Shown: positions 8,771-18,211 of the stretch, piece by piece
How the letters are laid out: each line of letters starts with the position of its first letter
Position numbering within the stretch: the first letter of the stretch is position 1
NCBI RefSeq assembly: GCF_024105635.1
Contig: NZ_WYDQ01000001.1
Location: 1,426,001-1,490,000 of the forward strand
Direction: 5' to 3'
From: Oceanicola sp. 502str15
Lineage (GTDB): Bacteria; Pseudomonadota; Alphaproteobacteria; Rhodobacterales; Rhodobacteraceae
DNA: 64,000 bases
The notes under the pieces: model-generated
Seen by the model: only the letters and a program-made list of their open reading frames with translations
What the model was told of the DNA's origin: nothing
The model's database searches: none
Program-made: the position numbers and the translations under genes

Positions 8771-10165
8771 ATGCACCTGCCCCTCGCCCAAAGCTATGCC
8801 ACCCTCGGCCCGCAGTTCTTCCGCGCGCAACCGGCCGAGCCCGTCGCCGCGCCCGAACTGCTGCTGCTGAACGAGGCCCTCGCCCGCAGCCTCACCCTCG
8901 ACCCCGAGGCGCTGAAATCCCCCGAAGGGCTCGCCCTGCTCTCCGGCAACGAAGCCCCCGCGCAGCACAGCCCCATCGCCCAGGCCTATGCCGGCCACCA
9001 GTTCGGCGGCTGGTCGCCCCAGCTCGGCGATGGCCGCGCCCTGCTGCTGGGTGACATCACCACGCCCGAGGGTACCTTCGACCTCCAGCTCAAAGGCTCC
9101 GGGCGCACCCCCTTCTCGCGCAACGGCGATGGCCGCGCATGGCTCGGCCCGGTGCTGCGCGAATACATCGTCTCCGAGGCCATGCAGGCCCTCGGCGTGC
9201 CCACCACCCGCGCGCTGGCGGCCGTCGCCACCGGCGAGCGCGTCCAACGCGAGCGCGCCTATCCCGGTGCCATTCTCACTCGCGTCGCCGCCAGCCACAT
9301 CCGCGTCGGCACCTTCCAGTATTTCGCCGCCCGCAATGATGTGCAGGCACTGGAGGCCCTCACCGCCTTCGCGCTCAAGCGCCACTACCCCGAGGCCGAG
9401 GGCCCCATGGGTCTGCTCTCCGCCGTTGTGGCGGCGCAGGCCCGGCTCATCGCCCACTGGATGTCGCTCGGCTTCATCCACGGCGTCATGAACACCGACA
9501 ACATGGCGATCTCCGGCCAGACAATCGACTACGGCCCCTGCGCCTTCATCGACGCCTACCACCCGCAAACCGTCTATTCCTCGATCGACCGGATGGGCCG
9601 CTACGCCTACGACCAGCAGGCCCAGATCGGCGGCTGGAATCTCGCCCAGCTCGCCTCCGCCCTGCTCCCGATCATGGGCGGCGAAGAGGCGATCCCCGAG
9701 GCCACCGAGCGCGTCAACGCCTTCCGCGACATCTACCAGGCCGAATATCTCGCCCGCTTCGGCGCCAAGCTCGGCCTCGCAGAGCCGACCGCCGAGGATC
9801 TCTCCCTCGTCACCGGGCTGCTCGAGATCATGGCCACCGAACAGGCCGATTTCACCAACACCTTCCGTGCCCTCACCGAGGGCCACAATCCCCTGCCCGA
9901 CAGCCTCGCCTTCGCCGCATGGCATGGCCGCTGGCAGGCCCTCGCGCCGTCCCTCGATCTGATGAAACAAGCCAACCCGGCCCTGATCCCCCGCAACCAC
10001 CGCATCGAGCAGGCGATCGAGGCCGCCGTCGCGGGCGACCTCGCGCCCACCACCCGGCTCATTCAGGCCCTCGCCACCCCCTTCGATCCCCCCGAAGGCA
10101 CCGAAGACCTCCGCCTGCCACCCCTCCCCGAAGAGGAAGTGCAAGCCACCTTCTGCGGCACCTGA
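8771..10165 (+). CDS. selO: Protein adenylyltransferase SelO (YdiU/UPF0061)
   Basis: SelO pseudokinases transfer AMP from ATP to protein hydroxyl groups and are linked to redox homeostasis. The 464-aa protein shows the family blocks [32 protein letters not shown] near residue 110, [11 protein letters not shown], and the metal/catalytic region HGVMNTDNM and [12 protein letters not shown] near residues 237-260. The C-terminus ends FCGT, giving the conserved cysteine near the end that in eukaryotic SelO is selenocysteine. Length is slightly short of the E. coli protein. Confidence 0.93.
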   Translation: MHLPLAQSYATLGPQFFRAQPAEPVAAPELLLLNEALARSLTLDPEALKSPEGLALLSGNEAPAQHSPIAQAYAGHQFGGWSPQLGDGRALLLGDITTPEGTFDLQLKGSGRTPFSRNGDGRAWLGPVLREYIVSEAMQALGVPTTRALAAVATGERVQRERAYPGAILTRVAASHIRVGTFQYFAARNDVQALEALTAFALKRHYPEAEGPMGLLSAVVAAQARLIAHWMSLGFIHGVMNTDNMAISGQTIDYGPCAFIDAYHPQTVYSSIDRMGRYAYDQQAQIGGWNLAQLASALLPIMGGEEAIPEATERVNAFRDIYQAEYLARFGAKLGLAEPTAEDLSLVTGLLEIMATEQADFTNTFRALTEGHNPLPDSLAFAAWHGRWQALAPSLDLMKQANPALIPRNHRIEQAIEAAVAGDLAPTTRLIQALATPFDPPEGTEDLRLPPLPEEEVQATFCGT

Positions 10166-10193
10166 GCGCCCCGCTCGCTCCACCAAACCCGTC

Positions 10194-10216
10194 ATCCTCG
10201 GGCTCGACCCGAGGAT
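10194..10216. repeat. REP-like palindrome between selO and the DMT gene
   Basis: ATCCTCGGG 10194-10202 pairs perfectly with CCCGAGGAT 10208-10216 around a CTCGA loop. The form GTCATCC-CGGGCT-GACCCG-GGAT resembles dispersed palindromes common in alphaproteobacterial chromosomes. It sits between two convergent genes and could act as a bidirectional transcription stop. Confidence 0.6.
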
Positions 10217-10256
10217 CTCCCCCCAAAGCCGATCAGCCCAAGCCAGCCCCTCCCCC

Positions 10257-11153
10257 TCACACCGTCCGAACCCGCCCCACAGGCCGGTTCACCAGCCAGA
10301 GCCCCGCCGCCACCAGAGCCAGCGCCAGCAGGATGACCCCCGGCAGCGGCTCGTTCAGAATCAGCCAGCCCAGCAAGGTGCCGAACACCGGCGTCAGAAA
10401 CCCGAAGCTCGCCACCGAGCTCGCCGGGTAGAGCTTCAATATCCACATCCAGAAAAGAAACCCCGCGCCCGAAATCACCAGCCCCTGCACCAGCAGAATG
10501 CCCCAATGCAGCAGCTCCGGCCCGCGCATCAGCGGCCCGAAGAGCGGCGCCAGCAGGCAGAGCAGCGGCGCGCTCACCGCGAGCTGCCACATAAGCTGGC
10601 TCTCCGCCCGCATCTCCCGCAGCCGCGTGCCCCGCGCCACCAGCGCGATCCCGGCCCAGCACCATGCGCCCGCCAGCGCGCAGAGATCCCCCGCAATCGC
10701 CCCCTCGCCCTTGGCCCCGGCCAGCAGCGCGATCGCCACGCCCGAGAAGGCCAGCGCCAGCCCCGCCAGTTTCACCGCGGTCAGCCGCTCGCCCGGCAGC
10801 AGAAAATGCGCCATCAGCGCCAGCCACACGGGCATGGTGTAGAACATCAGCGCCGAGCGGGCGACGGTGGTGAGATCGAGCGCCACGAACAGCGCCACGA
10901 ACTCGCCGGTAAACAGCAACCCCAGCACCAGCCCCAGCCCGCGCACCCCGGGGCCGATCTCCAGCGCAATCCCGCGCGCCCGCATCCACAGCAGCAGAAA
11001 GACCAGCGACAGAATCGAACGCATCCCGGCAAAGAACACCGGACCGAACCCGCCGTTCCCCACCTTGATGATCACCTGCCCAAAGCCCAGCAGCAGCGAA
11101 AACGCCACAAGGCTCGCTGCCCCGAAGGCATCAATTCGATCTTTCCGCTCCAT
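10257..11153 (-). CDS. EamA/DMT superfamily transporter
   Basis: This is a predicted inner-membrane exporter of the drug/metabolite transporter superfamily. The 298-aa product has about ten hydrophobic segments arranged as two EamA repeats, for example SLVAFSLLLGFGQVIIKV first and LPGVILLALALVAAGLWLV last, with a positive C-terminal tail. The second repeat includes ASFGFLTPVFGTLLGW, typical of EamA. The substrate cannot be read from sequence. The ATG at 11153 is preferred; a TTG at 11180 would add nine polar residues. Confidence 0.85.
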   Translation of the reverse strand: MERKDRIDAFGAASLVAFSLLLGFGQVIIKVGNGGFGPVFFAGMRSILSLVFLLLWMRARGIALEIGPGVRGLGLVLGLLFTGEFVALFVALDLTTVARSALMFYTMPVWLALMAHFLLPGERLTAVKLAGLALAFSGVAIALLAGAKGEGAIAGDLCALAGAWCWAGIALVARGTRLREMRAESQLMWQLAVSAPLLCLLAPLFGPLMRGPELLHWGILLVQGLVISGAGFLFWMWILKLYPASSVASFGFLTPVFGTLLGWLILNEPLPGVILLALALVAAGLWLVNRPVGRVRTV

Positions 11154-11258
11154 CCCCGCCTCGCCTATAACCTCCCCCAACGCGGGGTGCTTCCCGTCAC
11201 CTGTTCACGAAGGCAAAGCCGCCGCAACCCTAGGCGACCTACAATAGAGGGGCCGAAA

Positions 11259-11777
11259 ATGACGGACTCGAACAAAGGATTCACCCAAGACCTTCAAGAA
11301 TTGAATCGCCAACATGCATTACGTGCCTTTGATCAAAATCGGCGCGCAGCCGAAAGTGCGCGCAATGCAGCGATAGATTCAGCTAACATTGTTATTCGAT
11401 CACTAATCTTGGTGAACGGCGGTGCAGTAATTGCTTTGCTAACCTTCGCTGGAACAATTGAGAACGGTCCCACTGGGCCAGCCATAGAACTCGGGCAACT
11501 CGCGAACTCTATCAGGTACTTCGCGTTCGGAGTGGGTTCGGCTGTTATCGTCGCGGCTTGCGCCTATCTTGTGAATATGTGGGACGAGGAGATCATCTCA
11601 TCTGTCGAACACGTTTGGGAGCATCCGTATGTTAGGGCGAAGAGCATCGCCAAAGTGTTTACTTACGTTAGAGTCGTCGTTCACCATTTTGCAATCGCAC
11701 TGTCAGTAACATCTATATTGTTGTTTTTCCTAGGAATTTTTTCGGTTACCAATACAATAACCAGTATGAACTCATAG
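11259..11777 (+). CDS. AT-rich orphan membrane protein, unknown function
   Basis: The 172-aa protein is not recognised. It has an amphipathic, arginine- and alanine-rich N-terminal helix (residues about 10-45) and three likely transmembrane segments: IVIRSLILVNGGAVIALLTF, YFAFGVGSAVIVAACAYLV, and a C-terminal FAIALSVTSILLFFLGIF. The gene is much richer in A/T than its neighbours and uses codons such as AAT, ATT, GTT and GCA that they avoid, suggesting recent acquisition. The start follows an AGAGGGG purine run. It lies alone between a DMT exporter on the other strand and an antiporter. The fold, short helices then a membrane hairpin, is seen in some phage-defence and toxin proteins, but nothing proves that here. 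Confidence 0.75.
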   Translation: MTDSNKGFTQDLQELNRQHALRAFDQNRRAAESARNAAIDSANIVIRSLILVNGGAVIALLTFAGTIENGPTGPAIELGQLANSIRYFAFGVGSAVIVAACAYLVNMWDEEIISSVEHVWEHPYVRAKSIAKVFTYVRVVVHHFAIALSVTSILLFFLGIFSVTNTITSMNS

Positions 11778-11814
11778 CTCTCTTTAGTTCTTCCAAAACC
11801 AAGTCTGAACCATA

Positions 11815-13116
11815 ATGACCCTGCTCCAGATCGCCTCGCTCCTCATCGTGCTGGCCGCCGCCTTCGGTACCATCAACTACCTCGTCCTCAAGCTGCCCTC
11901 CGCCATCGGCATCCTCGTCGTGGCCCTGCTGGCCTCCCTCGGCGTGCTCGCCTTCGACTTCATCTTTCCCGCCTCCACCGTGGAAGAGAGCATCACCGCC
12001 GTGGTCAAGGACATCGAGTTCTCCGACGCCCTGCTTGAGGGGATGCTCGGCCTGCTGCTCTTTGCCGGCGCGCTGCACGTGAAGGTCGCAGACCTGCGGG
12101 CCGAATGGCCGGCGGTGCTGATGATGGCCACCATCGGCGTCGGCCTCTCCACCGTCATCGCGGGCGTCGGCTTCTCGTGGATCACCGGCATGCCGCTGAT
12201 GATCGCACTGGTCTTCGGCGCGCTGATCTCCCCCACCGACCCGGTCGCGGTGCTCGGCGTGCTGCGGGCCGCCAAGCTCGACAAGCGGCTCGAGACCAAG
12301 ATCGCCGGCGAAAGCCTGTTCAACGACGGCGTGGGCTACGTCGTCTACCTCGTGCTGCTCGGCCTCGCCTTCCCCGGCCTCTCCGGCCATGGCGAAAGCA
12401 CCGTGACCCTCGAGGCCGAGCACCTTGCCGAAGAGGCCGCCTCCCATGGCGGCTCTGCCCTTGCCGATGCGGCGGTGCTCTTTGCCCAGGAGGCGCTCGG
12501 CGGCGCGGCGCTCGGCATGATCCTGGGGTGGATCACATGGCGCGTCATGCGCCGGATCAACGACTACTCGCTCGAGGTGCTCATCACCCTCGCGCTCGCC
12601 TTCGGCGGTTACGAGCTGGCGATCTGGCTGCATGTCTCCGCCCCGATCATGGCGGTCTGCGCCGGGCTGCTGATCGGCGAGGTCAGCTACCGCGACGCGA
12701 TGTCCGAAGAGACCCGCAATTACGTCGACGCCTTCTGGAAACTGATCGACGAGATCCTCAACGCCGTCCTCTTCCTGCTGATCGGGGTCGAACTCTTCGC
12801 GGTGAGCTTCGAGGCCAGCTTCCTCGTCTCCGCCGTGGCCGCCATCGGCCTGGCCCTGCTGGCCCGCCTCGCCGCCGTGGCGGTGCCGGTGCTCATCCTG
12901 CGCCCCTTCCACAACATGCCCGACAACGTCATCCCCCTGATGACATGGGGCGGCCTCAAGGGCGGCATCTCCGTCGCCCTCGCCCTCTCGCTTCCCGATT
13001 CGGAGTGGAAGCCGCTGATTCTCACGACCACCTACGTGATCGTGCTGTTTTCGATCATCGTGCAGGGCCTTACTGTTGCCCCATTTGCGGCAAGATTGGA
13101 CAAAAAAGCCTCCTGA
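11815..13116 (+). CDS. CPA1-family Na+(K+)/H+ antiporter
   Basis: This is an inner-membrane cation/proton antiporter of the NhaP/CPA1 type for pH and salt homeostasis. The 433-aa protein has about twelve hydrophobic segments. ISPTDPVAVLG near residue 138 and SLFNDGVGYV near residue 166 are the CPA1 ion-binding motifs (TDP and ND). A 30-residue acidic and His-containing stretch (GHGESTVTLEAEHLAEEAASHGG, near 187-205) forms an extra loop. The C-terminus is short with no cytoplasmic TrkA domain. Confidence 0.9.
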   Translation: MTLLQIASLLIVLAAAFGTINYLVLKLPSAIGILVVALLASLGVLAFDFIFPASTVEESITAVVKDIEFSDALLEGMLGLLLFAGALHVKVADLRAEWPAVLMMATIGVGLSTVIAGVGFSWITGMPLMIALVFGALISPTDPVAVLGVLRAAKLDKRLETKIAGESLFNDGVGYVVYLVLLGLAFPGLSGHGESTVTLEAEHLAEEAASHGGSALADAAVLFAQEALGGAALGMILGWITWRVMRRINDYSLEVLITLALAFGGYELAIWLHVSAPIMAVCAGLLIGEVSYRDAMSEETRNYVDAFWKLIDEILNAVLFLLIGVELFAVSFEASFLVSAVAAIGLALLARLAAVAVPVLILRPFHNMPDNVIPLMTWGGLKGGISVALALSLPDSEWKPLILTTTYVIVLFSIIVQGLTVAPFAARLDKKAS

Positions 13117-13309
13117 GCCACACTGTCCACAGCGCAAAAACCTCGGCGGCGCGGCAATATATTGGGTTCGGAAACAATCGCCCCACTACTTGAGCTTTGT
13201 CACCTAAACCCTTGGGCTCATTGGCACACCACGCCACATACTTGCCCTTTTTCTGACATTTTCTCTCGCCCTCGCGCAGACTCCGGGTAATCTGTCCCTC
13301 GCCTGACAT

Positions 13310-13777
13310 ATGGGACTGCCAATGCCCTCCACTGCCTCAATCCGAGCGCTCGCGCCCGGCGACGATGTCGCTTGGCGTAGGCTCTGGACCGATTATCTGA
13401 CGTTCTACAAGGCCACCCGGCCCGAGGAGGTCTATGCGACCACCTTCGCCCGGCTTGTGGATGCGTCCGATCGGGGCACCTTCGGCTTCATTGCCGAGGT
13501 GGATGGCGAGCCTGTCGGCCTCGTGAACTGCGTGATCCACCGCCACCTCTGGAGGGTCGAGGATGTCTGCTACCTCGGCGATCTCTACGTGGACCCGACC
13601 GTGAGAGGCACCGGCGCTGGCCGGGCGCTGATCGAAGCGGTCTATACCCATGCGGAGGCGCTGGGGGCGCCTTACGTCTACTGGATGACGCAGGACTTCA
13701 ATCGCGAGGCCCGCAAGCTCTACGACCGCATCGGCGAGCTCACACCCTTCATAAAATATCAACGGAGAGCTGCCTGA
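13310..13777 (+). CDS. GNAT-family N-acetyltransferase
   Basis: The 155-aa product fits a single GNAT domain that transfers acetyl from acetyl-CoA to an amine. Motif A with the pyrophosphate loop is visible as LYVDPTVRGTGAGRALIEAV, and the motif B region reaches YWMTQDFNREARKLYDRIG with the tyrosine that usually acts as acid. The acceptor is unknown. The start may be 13310 or 13322; neither has a strong ribosome site. The stop overlaps the next ATG (TGATG), so the lipoprotein gene is coupled. The 193-nt gap before it shows nothing I recognise. Confidence 0.85.
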   Translation: MGLPMPSTASIRALAPGDDVAWRRLWTDYLTFYKATRPEEVYATTFARLVDASDRGTFGFIAEVDGEPVGLVNCVIHRHLWRVEDVCYLGDLYVDPTVRGTGAGRALIEAVYTHAEALGAPYVYWMTQDFNREARKLYDRIGELTPFIKYQRRAA

Positions 13778-15162
13778 TGCTGAACCGCTTGCTGCCTGCG
13801 GGTCTTGCCCTCACCCTCGCTGCCTGTTCCACCACATCCCTGCCGGATGTCGACGTGCCCCAGCGGCGTGCCAGCTATGCCGGGGATCTTCCGGCCATGC
13901 GCACCTTCTCCCAACCCCGCGCGGTGGCGACCTATCGCTCCAACGCCCAGCTCGCGGCCGATTTTCTCGAGTTGAGCTTCCAGATGGAAAGCGGGCGCAA
14001 GCTGCCCCAGTTCTCCCGCTTCGAGGGGCCGGTGACGATTGCGGTCAAGGGCGCGGCCCCGGCCTCGCTCACCGGCGACCTGTCGCGCCTCGTGGCCCGG
14101 CTGCGCTCGGAGGCCCGGATCGACGTGCGCCTCTCCAGCGGCGGCAGCGCCGCCCCCTCCATCACCGTCCAGATCGTGCCCAAGCGCGAGCTTCAGCGTC
14201 TCGTGCCCCAGGCCGCGTGCTTCGTGGTGCCCCGGGTGTCGTCCTGGTCCGAGTTCCGCAAGGCCCGCCGCTCGCGCACGGTCGATTGGGCCTCGCTCTC
14301 CGAGCGCAAGCAGATCGCCGTGTTCATGCCCGGTGACGTCTCGCCCCAGGAGGTGCGCGACTGCCTGCACGAAGAGATCGCCCAGGCCCTCGGCCCGCTC
14401 AACGACCTCTACCGCCTGCCCGATTCCGTGTTCAACGACGACAACTTCCACACCGTCCTGACCGGCTTCGACATGCTGATGCTGCGGGCCTATTACGACC
14501 CCTCGCTGCACTCCGGCATGACCCGCGCCCAGGTGGCCTCGCGCCTGCCCGCCATCCTCAACCGGATCAACCCGGCCGGCAATCGCGGCCGCGGCGGCCA
14601 TGCCTCGCTCACGCCCCGCGCCTGGATCGACGCGATCGAAACCGCGCTCGGCCCGCGTGCCCGCCCCGCCGCGCGGCTCGACGCCGCCAAGCGGGCGGTG
14701 AACATCTCCAAGGCGCAGGGCTGGCGCGACAACCGCGCCGCCTTCTCGCTCTACGCCCTCGGGCGGCTGTCGCTCTCGGCCGAGCCCGAGCTGTCGCTGG
14801 CCAGCTTCCTCGAGGCCTCCCGCCTCTACCGGAACAACCCCGAAACCCAGATCCAGGCCGCCCATGTGGCGATGCAGCTCGCCGCCTTCTCGCTCTCGGC
14901 CGGTCAGGCCGATGGCACCATCGGGCTCATCAACGAGGTGCTGCCCGCCGTGCGCCGCGCCGAGAACGCCGCGCTGCTCTCCACCCTGCTGCTGCTGAAG
15001 GCCGAGGCCTACGAGCTGATGGGCCGCGCACCCGAGGCCGCCTCGGTGCGCACCGAGGCCCTCGGCTGGGCGCGCTACGGCTTTGGCGCCGACAACGTGG
15101 TGCGCGCCCGCGCCTCCGAGATCTCCGCGCTCAAGCCCGTGCGCCGCTCGGCCGTCAACTGA
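13777..15162 (+). CDS. DUF2927 family lipoprotein
   Basis: The 461-aa protein starts with a lipoprotein signal (LPAGLALTLAAC, lipobox LAAC) and so is probably anchored in the envelope. Its middle, about residues 190-250, has the DUF2927 pattern: HEEIAQALGPLNDLY, DSVFNDDNFHTVLTGFD and YDPSLHSGM. The conserved EE/H residues resemble a zincin-like active site, but I do not claim activity. The C-terminal third is helical with TPR-like alanine repeats. It is translationally coupled to the preceding GNAT gene. Confidence 0.8.
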   Translation: MLNRLLPAGLALTLAACSTTSLPDVDVPQRRASYAGDLPAMRTFSQPRAVATYRSNAQLAADFLELSFQMESGRKLPQFSRFEGPVTIAVKGAAPASLTGDLSRLVARLRSEARIDVRLSSGGSAAPSITVQIVPKRELQRLVPQAACFVVPRVSSWSEFRKARRSRTVDWASLSERKQIAVFMPGDVSPQEVRDCLHEEIAQALGPLNDLYRLPDSVFNDDNFHTVLTGFDMLMLRAYYDPSLHSGMTRAQVASRLPAILNRINPAGNRGRGGHASLTPRAWIDAIETALGPRARPAARLDAAKRAVNISKAQGWRDNRAAFSLYALGRLSLSAEPELSLASFLEASRLYRNNPETQIQAAHVAMQLAAFSLSAGQADGTIGLINEVLPAVRRAENAALLSTLLLLKAEAYELMGRAPEAASVRTEALGWARYGFGADNVVRARASEISALKPVRRSAVN

Positions 15163-15265
15163 GCGGGCACCCCTGCGGCGATTGCACCGCAGCCCGCAAC
15201 ACCTGCTTTCACCGGGGCGTCTTCTGGACTAGAAGGCGCCCCGTAACCTTTCGGGAAAGCGCCCC

Positions 15266-15430
15266 ATGATCGTCCTTGCCGCCCTCGTCCTCGGCGCCCT
15301 CACCGGCCTCGCCCATGCCACCCGCCGCAAGGGCGGTGTGCTCGACAAGCTGCAATACATGGCCGTCTACGCCCTGCTTTTCGGCATCATCGGCCTCTTC
15401 GCCACCATCGCGCTCGAAAAGATGCTCTGA
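15266..15430 (+). CDS. 54-aa two-helix membrane protein
   Basis: This short gene encodes [20 protein letters not shown], a positively charged loop (RRKGGVLDK), then a second hydrophobic helix ([16 protein letters not shown]). The ATG at 15266 follows GGGAAAG at a suitable distance, codon use is strongly GC3, and the frame ends cleanly at TGA 15430. The function is unknown. Short proteins of this shape occur in Rhodobacterales genomes under doubtful names. Confidence 0.65.
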   Translation: MIVLAALVLGALTGLAHATRRKGGVLDKLQYMAVYALLFGIIGLFATIALEKML

Positions 15431-15479
15431 CGGCGCGCGCCCCTCGGCGCGCCCGGCCCCCCGCAACGCCAGCCGCGCC

Positions 15480-16394
15480 TCAGGCCCCGGCCTTGCTCAT
15501 GTGCAGATAGGTCTCGTCATAGCGCTTCGACAGGTGGTCGCCCGCCCGTCGCGGGGCCGCCGCGCCCTCGGGCGCGACATCCGCATCCCACTCGGGGTTG
15601 AAGAACAGCGGTATCGAGATCCGCTCCGCCGCGCCCCCCTTCACCCGGTGCAGCGTGGCCCTTACCCGCCCGCCAGACCACATTTCCAGCATCTCGCCGA
15701 AGTTGATCACGAAAGCCCCGGGATCGGCCGAAACCGGCTCCCAGCTGCCATCGCGGCGCAGTACCTCCAGCCCCGGCGCCCCATCGGTGGCCAGCAGGGT
15801 CAGGCAGCCGTAATCTGTGTGCGGCGCAATGCCGAAGTCCTTCTCTCCCGCCCACTCGGGCCGGGCCGGGTAGTAGTTGGCCCTGAGCAGCGCCATCGGA
15901 TGGGTGAACTTCCCCGCAAAGTACCCCCGGTCCTCCCCGATCGCCTCCGCCACCGCGCCCAGCAGCGCCCGGCAGAACCCCAGCGCCTCGCGGTAGTAGC
16001 CCTCCACCTCGGCCCGAAACCCCTCGGGCGCCTCCGGCCAGAGGTTGGGCGCATAATACCGCTCCGGGGCCCCCGCCGCCCCCGCGCCGGGCCACTCGTA
16101 ACCGCAGTCGAACACTTCCTTGAGGTCGGGGTTGCTCGCCGGGTCCACCTGCTCCGAGCGCATCCCGCCCCAGCCCCGGTTGGAGCCGGTCGCGGCCATG
16201 TCCACCCGCGCCTTCTCGGCCTCGGGACGGTGGAAGAAACCCCGGTAGATCTCGATCAGCGCGCGCATCCGCGCCGGCGCAAAGGGGGTGTTCTCCAGCA
16301 CCATGAAGCCGGTGTCGAGCGCCGCCGCACGCACCGCCTCCAGCATCGCCGGATCGCCGGCCAGCAAGGCCTTCGCGTCAATTCTGGGGATCAT
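15480..16394 (-). CDS. 2-oxoglutarate/Fe(II) oxygenase, isopenicillin N synthase family
   Basis: The 304-aa protein has the IPNS/2OG-Fe(II) dioxygenase layout: an N-terminal DIOX_N region ([19 protein letters not shown]) and a jelly roll with the iron ligands HTDYG near residues 192-194 and a second histidine in TLHRVKGG near 248, followed by [10 protein letters not shown] whose Arg-x-Ser would bind 2-oxoglutarate. It probably hydroxylates or desaturates a small molecule; the substrate is unknown. The ATG at 16394 follows GGAGAGAGG. Confidence 0.87.
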   Translation of the reverse strand: MIPRIDAKALLAGDPAMLEAVRAAALDTGFMVLENTPFAPARMRALIEIYRGFFHRPEAEKARVDMAATGSNRGWGGMRSEQVDPASNPDLKEVFDCGYEWPGAGAAGAPERYYAPNLWPEAPEGFRAEVEGYYREALGFCRALLGAVAEAIGEDRGYFAGKFTHPMALLRANYYPARPEWAGEKDFGIAPHTDYGCLTLLATDGAPGLEVLRRDGSWEPVSADPGAFVINFGEMLEMWSGGRVRATLHRVKGGAAERISIPLFFNPEWDADVAPEGAAAPRRAGDHLSKRYDETYLHMSKAGA

Positions 16395-16456
16395 CTCGCA
16401 GCCTCTCTCCGCACCGCTCTCCTGATGCCAGTGCGGGGCGATGCATTCAAGCGGGC

Positions 16457-17221
16457 TTACTCGCTCTGCGCGTCCAGCAGGCTGTCGATCGAGGGCAGCT
16501 CGTCGCCCCGCGCCACCGGATACTCCCGCGGCGCCTCGGCCTCCGCGCTGCGCTCCTCTTCCACCGCGGCCATCGCCCCGGCCAGCCCCGGCACCGCCGC
16601 CACGGCCTGCACGCTCTCGGCCTGCGCCTCGATCACCGCGATCTCCTCGCGCATGTCCGCAAGCGAGGGGTCGTCCGCGAGGCGTTCGCATCCGCCCGCG
16701 CCACCATCGTCGCAGGCCACCTTGCCGCTCTCCAGCGCCAAGGTCGCACCACCCGGCAGCCAGCCGTTGCCCAACCCGGCGGTGCGCGCCTCAAGGTCTT
16801 CCATCGTCGGGAACCGGCCCGCGCGGATCACCTGCGCCACCTCGGGCGCAAGCGCGCCCTCTTCCACCGCCAGCCGCAACCGCAGCTCCAACTCGCGCCC
16901 GGCCTCGCTCGAGGGCAGGCTCGTCGCCACCGCCGGCGTCGCGACAACCTCGGCCCCGGGCCGCAGCGCAGGGCGGATCGAGGTCTCTACCAGCCCGCTC
17001 TCGCGGCGGATCACCGGGCCACGCGGCGTGCTCGCACGCGGCGCGCGCTCGCGCTCCACCCGCACATCCACGCCGAGCTTGCGGCGCAGGTCGCGGCGCG
17101 CCTCTTCCACGTCGCGCTTGAATTTCTGCAGAAACGGGCCGCCCTGCGCCATGGCCACCTGCGGCACCACAAAGCTCGATGCGAGCGCAAGGCCCAGGGC
17201 GAATGTCAGATGTCGTGTCAT
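16457..17221 (-). CDS. Secreted protein of unknown function
   Basis: The 254-aa product has a clear Sec signal ([24 protein letters not shown]). The mature part is rich in Glu, Arg and Ala, with a basic helix near residues 32-50 ([17 protein letters not shown]) and two cysteines ([10 protein letters not shown]) that could form a small disulfide loop. An acidic, alanine-rich C-terminus follows. No domain is recognised. The start is firm because AAGGAGG precedes ATG 17221. It is divergent from tpiA. Confidence 0.75.
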   Translation of the reverse strand: MTRHLTFALGLALASSFVVPQVAMAQGGPFLQKFKRDVEEARRDLRRKLGVDVRVERERAPRASTPRGPVIRRESGLVETSIRPALRPGAEVVATPAVATSLPSSEAGRELELRLRLAVEEGALAPEVAQVIRAGRFPTMEDLEARTAGLGNGWLPGGATLALESGKVACDDGGAGGCERLADDPSLADMREEIAVIEAQAESVQAVAAVPGLAGAMAAVEEERSAEAEAPREYPVARGDELPSIDSLLDAQSE

Positions 17222-17402
17222 GGCAGCCTCCTTGAGCCAGCGCCAAGGCCAGCCCTTCCCCCATTCAACCCCATCCCGCGCCTCCGGTTCCACGGCTTTC
17301 CCGCCTCCACGCCCCGACCCGCGCCTTTTCGCCACCGCCCCCGCCTTGCAAGCCCGCCCGGTTCGGGGCTTACTCGCGCCAAACCAGAACGGGAGGCCGG
17401 AG

Positions 17403-18164
17403 ATGAGACGCAAGCTCGCCGCAGGCAATTGGAAGATGAACGGCCTCAAGGCCAACCTGAGCGAAATCGAGGCCCTGGCCACGGCCCACCCCGCCCCCGG
17501 CTCCGATATCCTGCTCTGCCCGCCCGCCACGCTCATCGCCCCGATGGCGCAGGCCGCCTCGGGCACCGCGCTCGCCATCGGCGGGCAGGATTGCCACGCC
17601 GCCGCCTCCGGCGCCCATACCGGCGACATCGCCGCCGCCATGCTGGCCGATGCCGGGGCCAGCCACGTGATCCTCGGCCACTCCGAGCGCCGCGCCGATC
17701 ATGACGAGCACAACGAAGACGTCCGCGCCAAGGCCAATGCCGCCCTCGCCGCCGGTCTCACCTGCGTCATCTGCGTGGGCGAGAGCGAGGCCCAGCGAGA
17801 CGCCTCCAACACCCTCGACATCATCGGCGGACAGCTCTCGGGCTCCATCCCCGACGGGGTGACGGGCCACTCCCTCGTGGTCGCCTATGAGCCGATCTGG
17901 GCCATCGGCACCGGGCGCACGCCCACGCTGGAGCAGATCGGCGAGGTGCACGACTTCATCCGCATGCGGCTTGAGCGGCGCTTCGGCACCGGTGTCGGCC
18001 GTTCCACCCGCCTGCTCTACGGCGGCTCGGTGAAGCCCGGCAATGCGGCCGAGATCTTCGCCGTCAGCAATGTCGACGGCGCGCTCGTGGGGGGTGCAAG
18101 CCTCAAGGCCGCAGACTTCTCCGCCATCATCACCGCGCTCGAAGCCGCCCCGCCCCAGGGCTGA
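17403..18164 (+). CDS. tpiA: Triosephosphate isomerase
   Basis: The enzyme interconverts dihydroxyacetone phosphate and glyceraldehyde 3-phosphate. The 253-aa TIM barrel has all catalytic parts: NWKMNG with Lys11, the electrophile histidine in ILGHSERR near residue 93, the base glutamate and loop 6 in [11 protein letters not shown] near residue 161, and the phosphate loop [11 protein letters not shown]. The ATG at 17403 is just after a GGGAGG-like purine run. A longer in-frame extension upstream is not family-like and is rejected. Confidence 0.97.
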   Translation: MRRKLAAGNWKMNGLKANLSEIEALATAHPAPGSDILLCPPATLIAPMAQAASGTALAIGGQDCHAAASGAHTGDIAAAMLADAGASHVILGHSERRADHDEHNEDVRAKANAALAAGLTCVICVGESEAQRDASNTLDIIGGQLSGSIPDGVTGHSLVVAYEPIWAIGTGRTPTLEQIGEVHDFIRMRLERRFGTGVGRSTRLLYGGSVKPGNAAEIFAVSNVDGALVGGASLKAADFSAIITALEAAPPQG

Positions 18165-18211
18165 GCACTGGCCCCTTGACCACCGCGCCCCAATCGCGCC
18201 ACTGCTAGCCC

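Noticed and set aside
10506..11258. Upstream part of the open frame that ends in the AT-rich gene
   Set aside because: Before ATG 11259 the frame encodes only Gln/Arg/Pro-rich sequence antisense to the DMT exporter; a clear ribosome site sits at 11259.
15276..17402. Open frame upstream of tpiA
   Set aside because: It extends tpiA by hundreds of residues of Arg/Pro-rich antisense sequence; TIM starts at [11 protein letters not shown].
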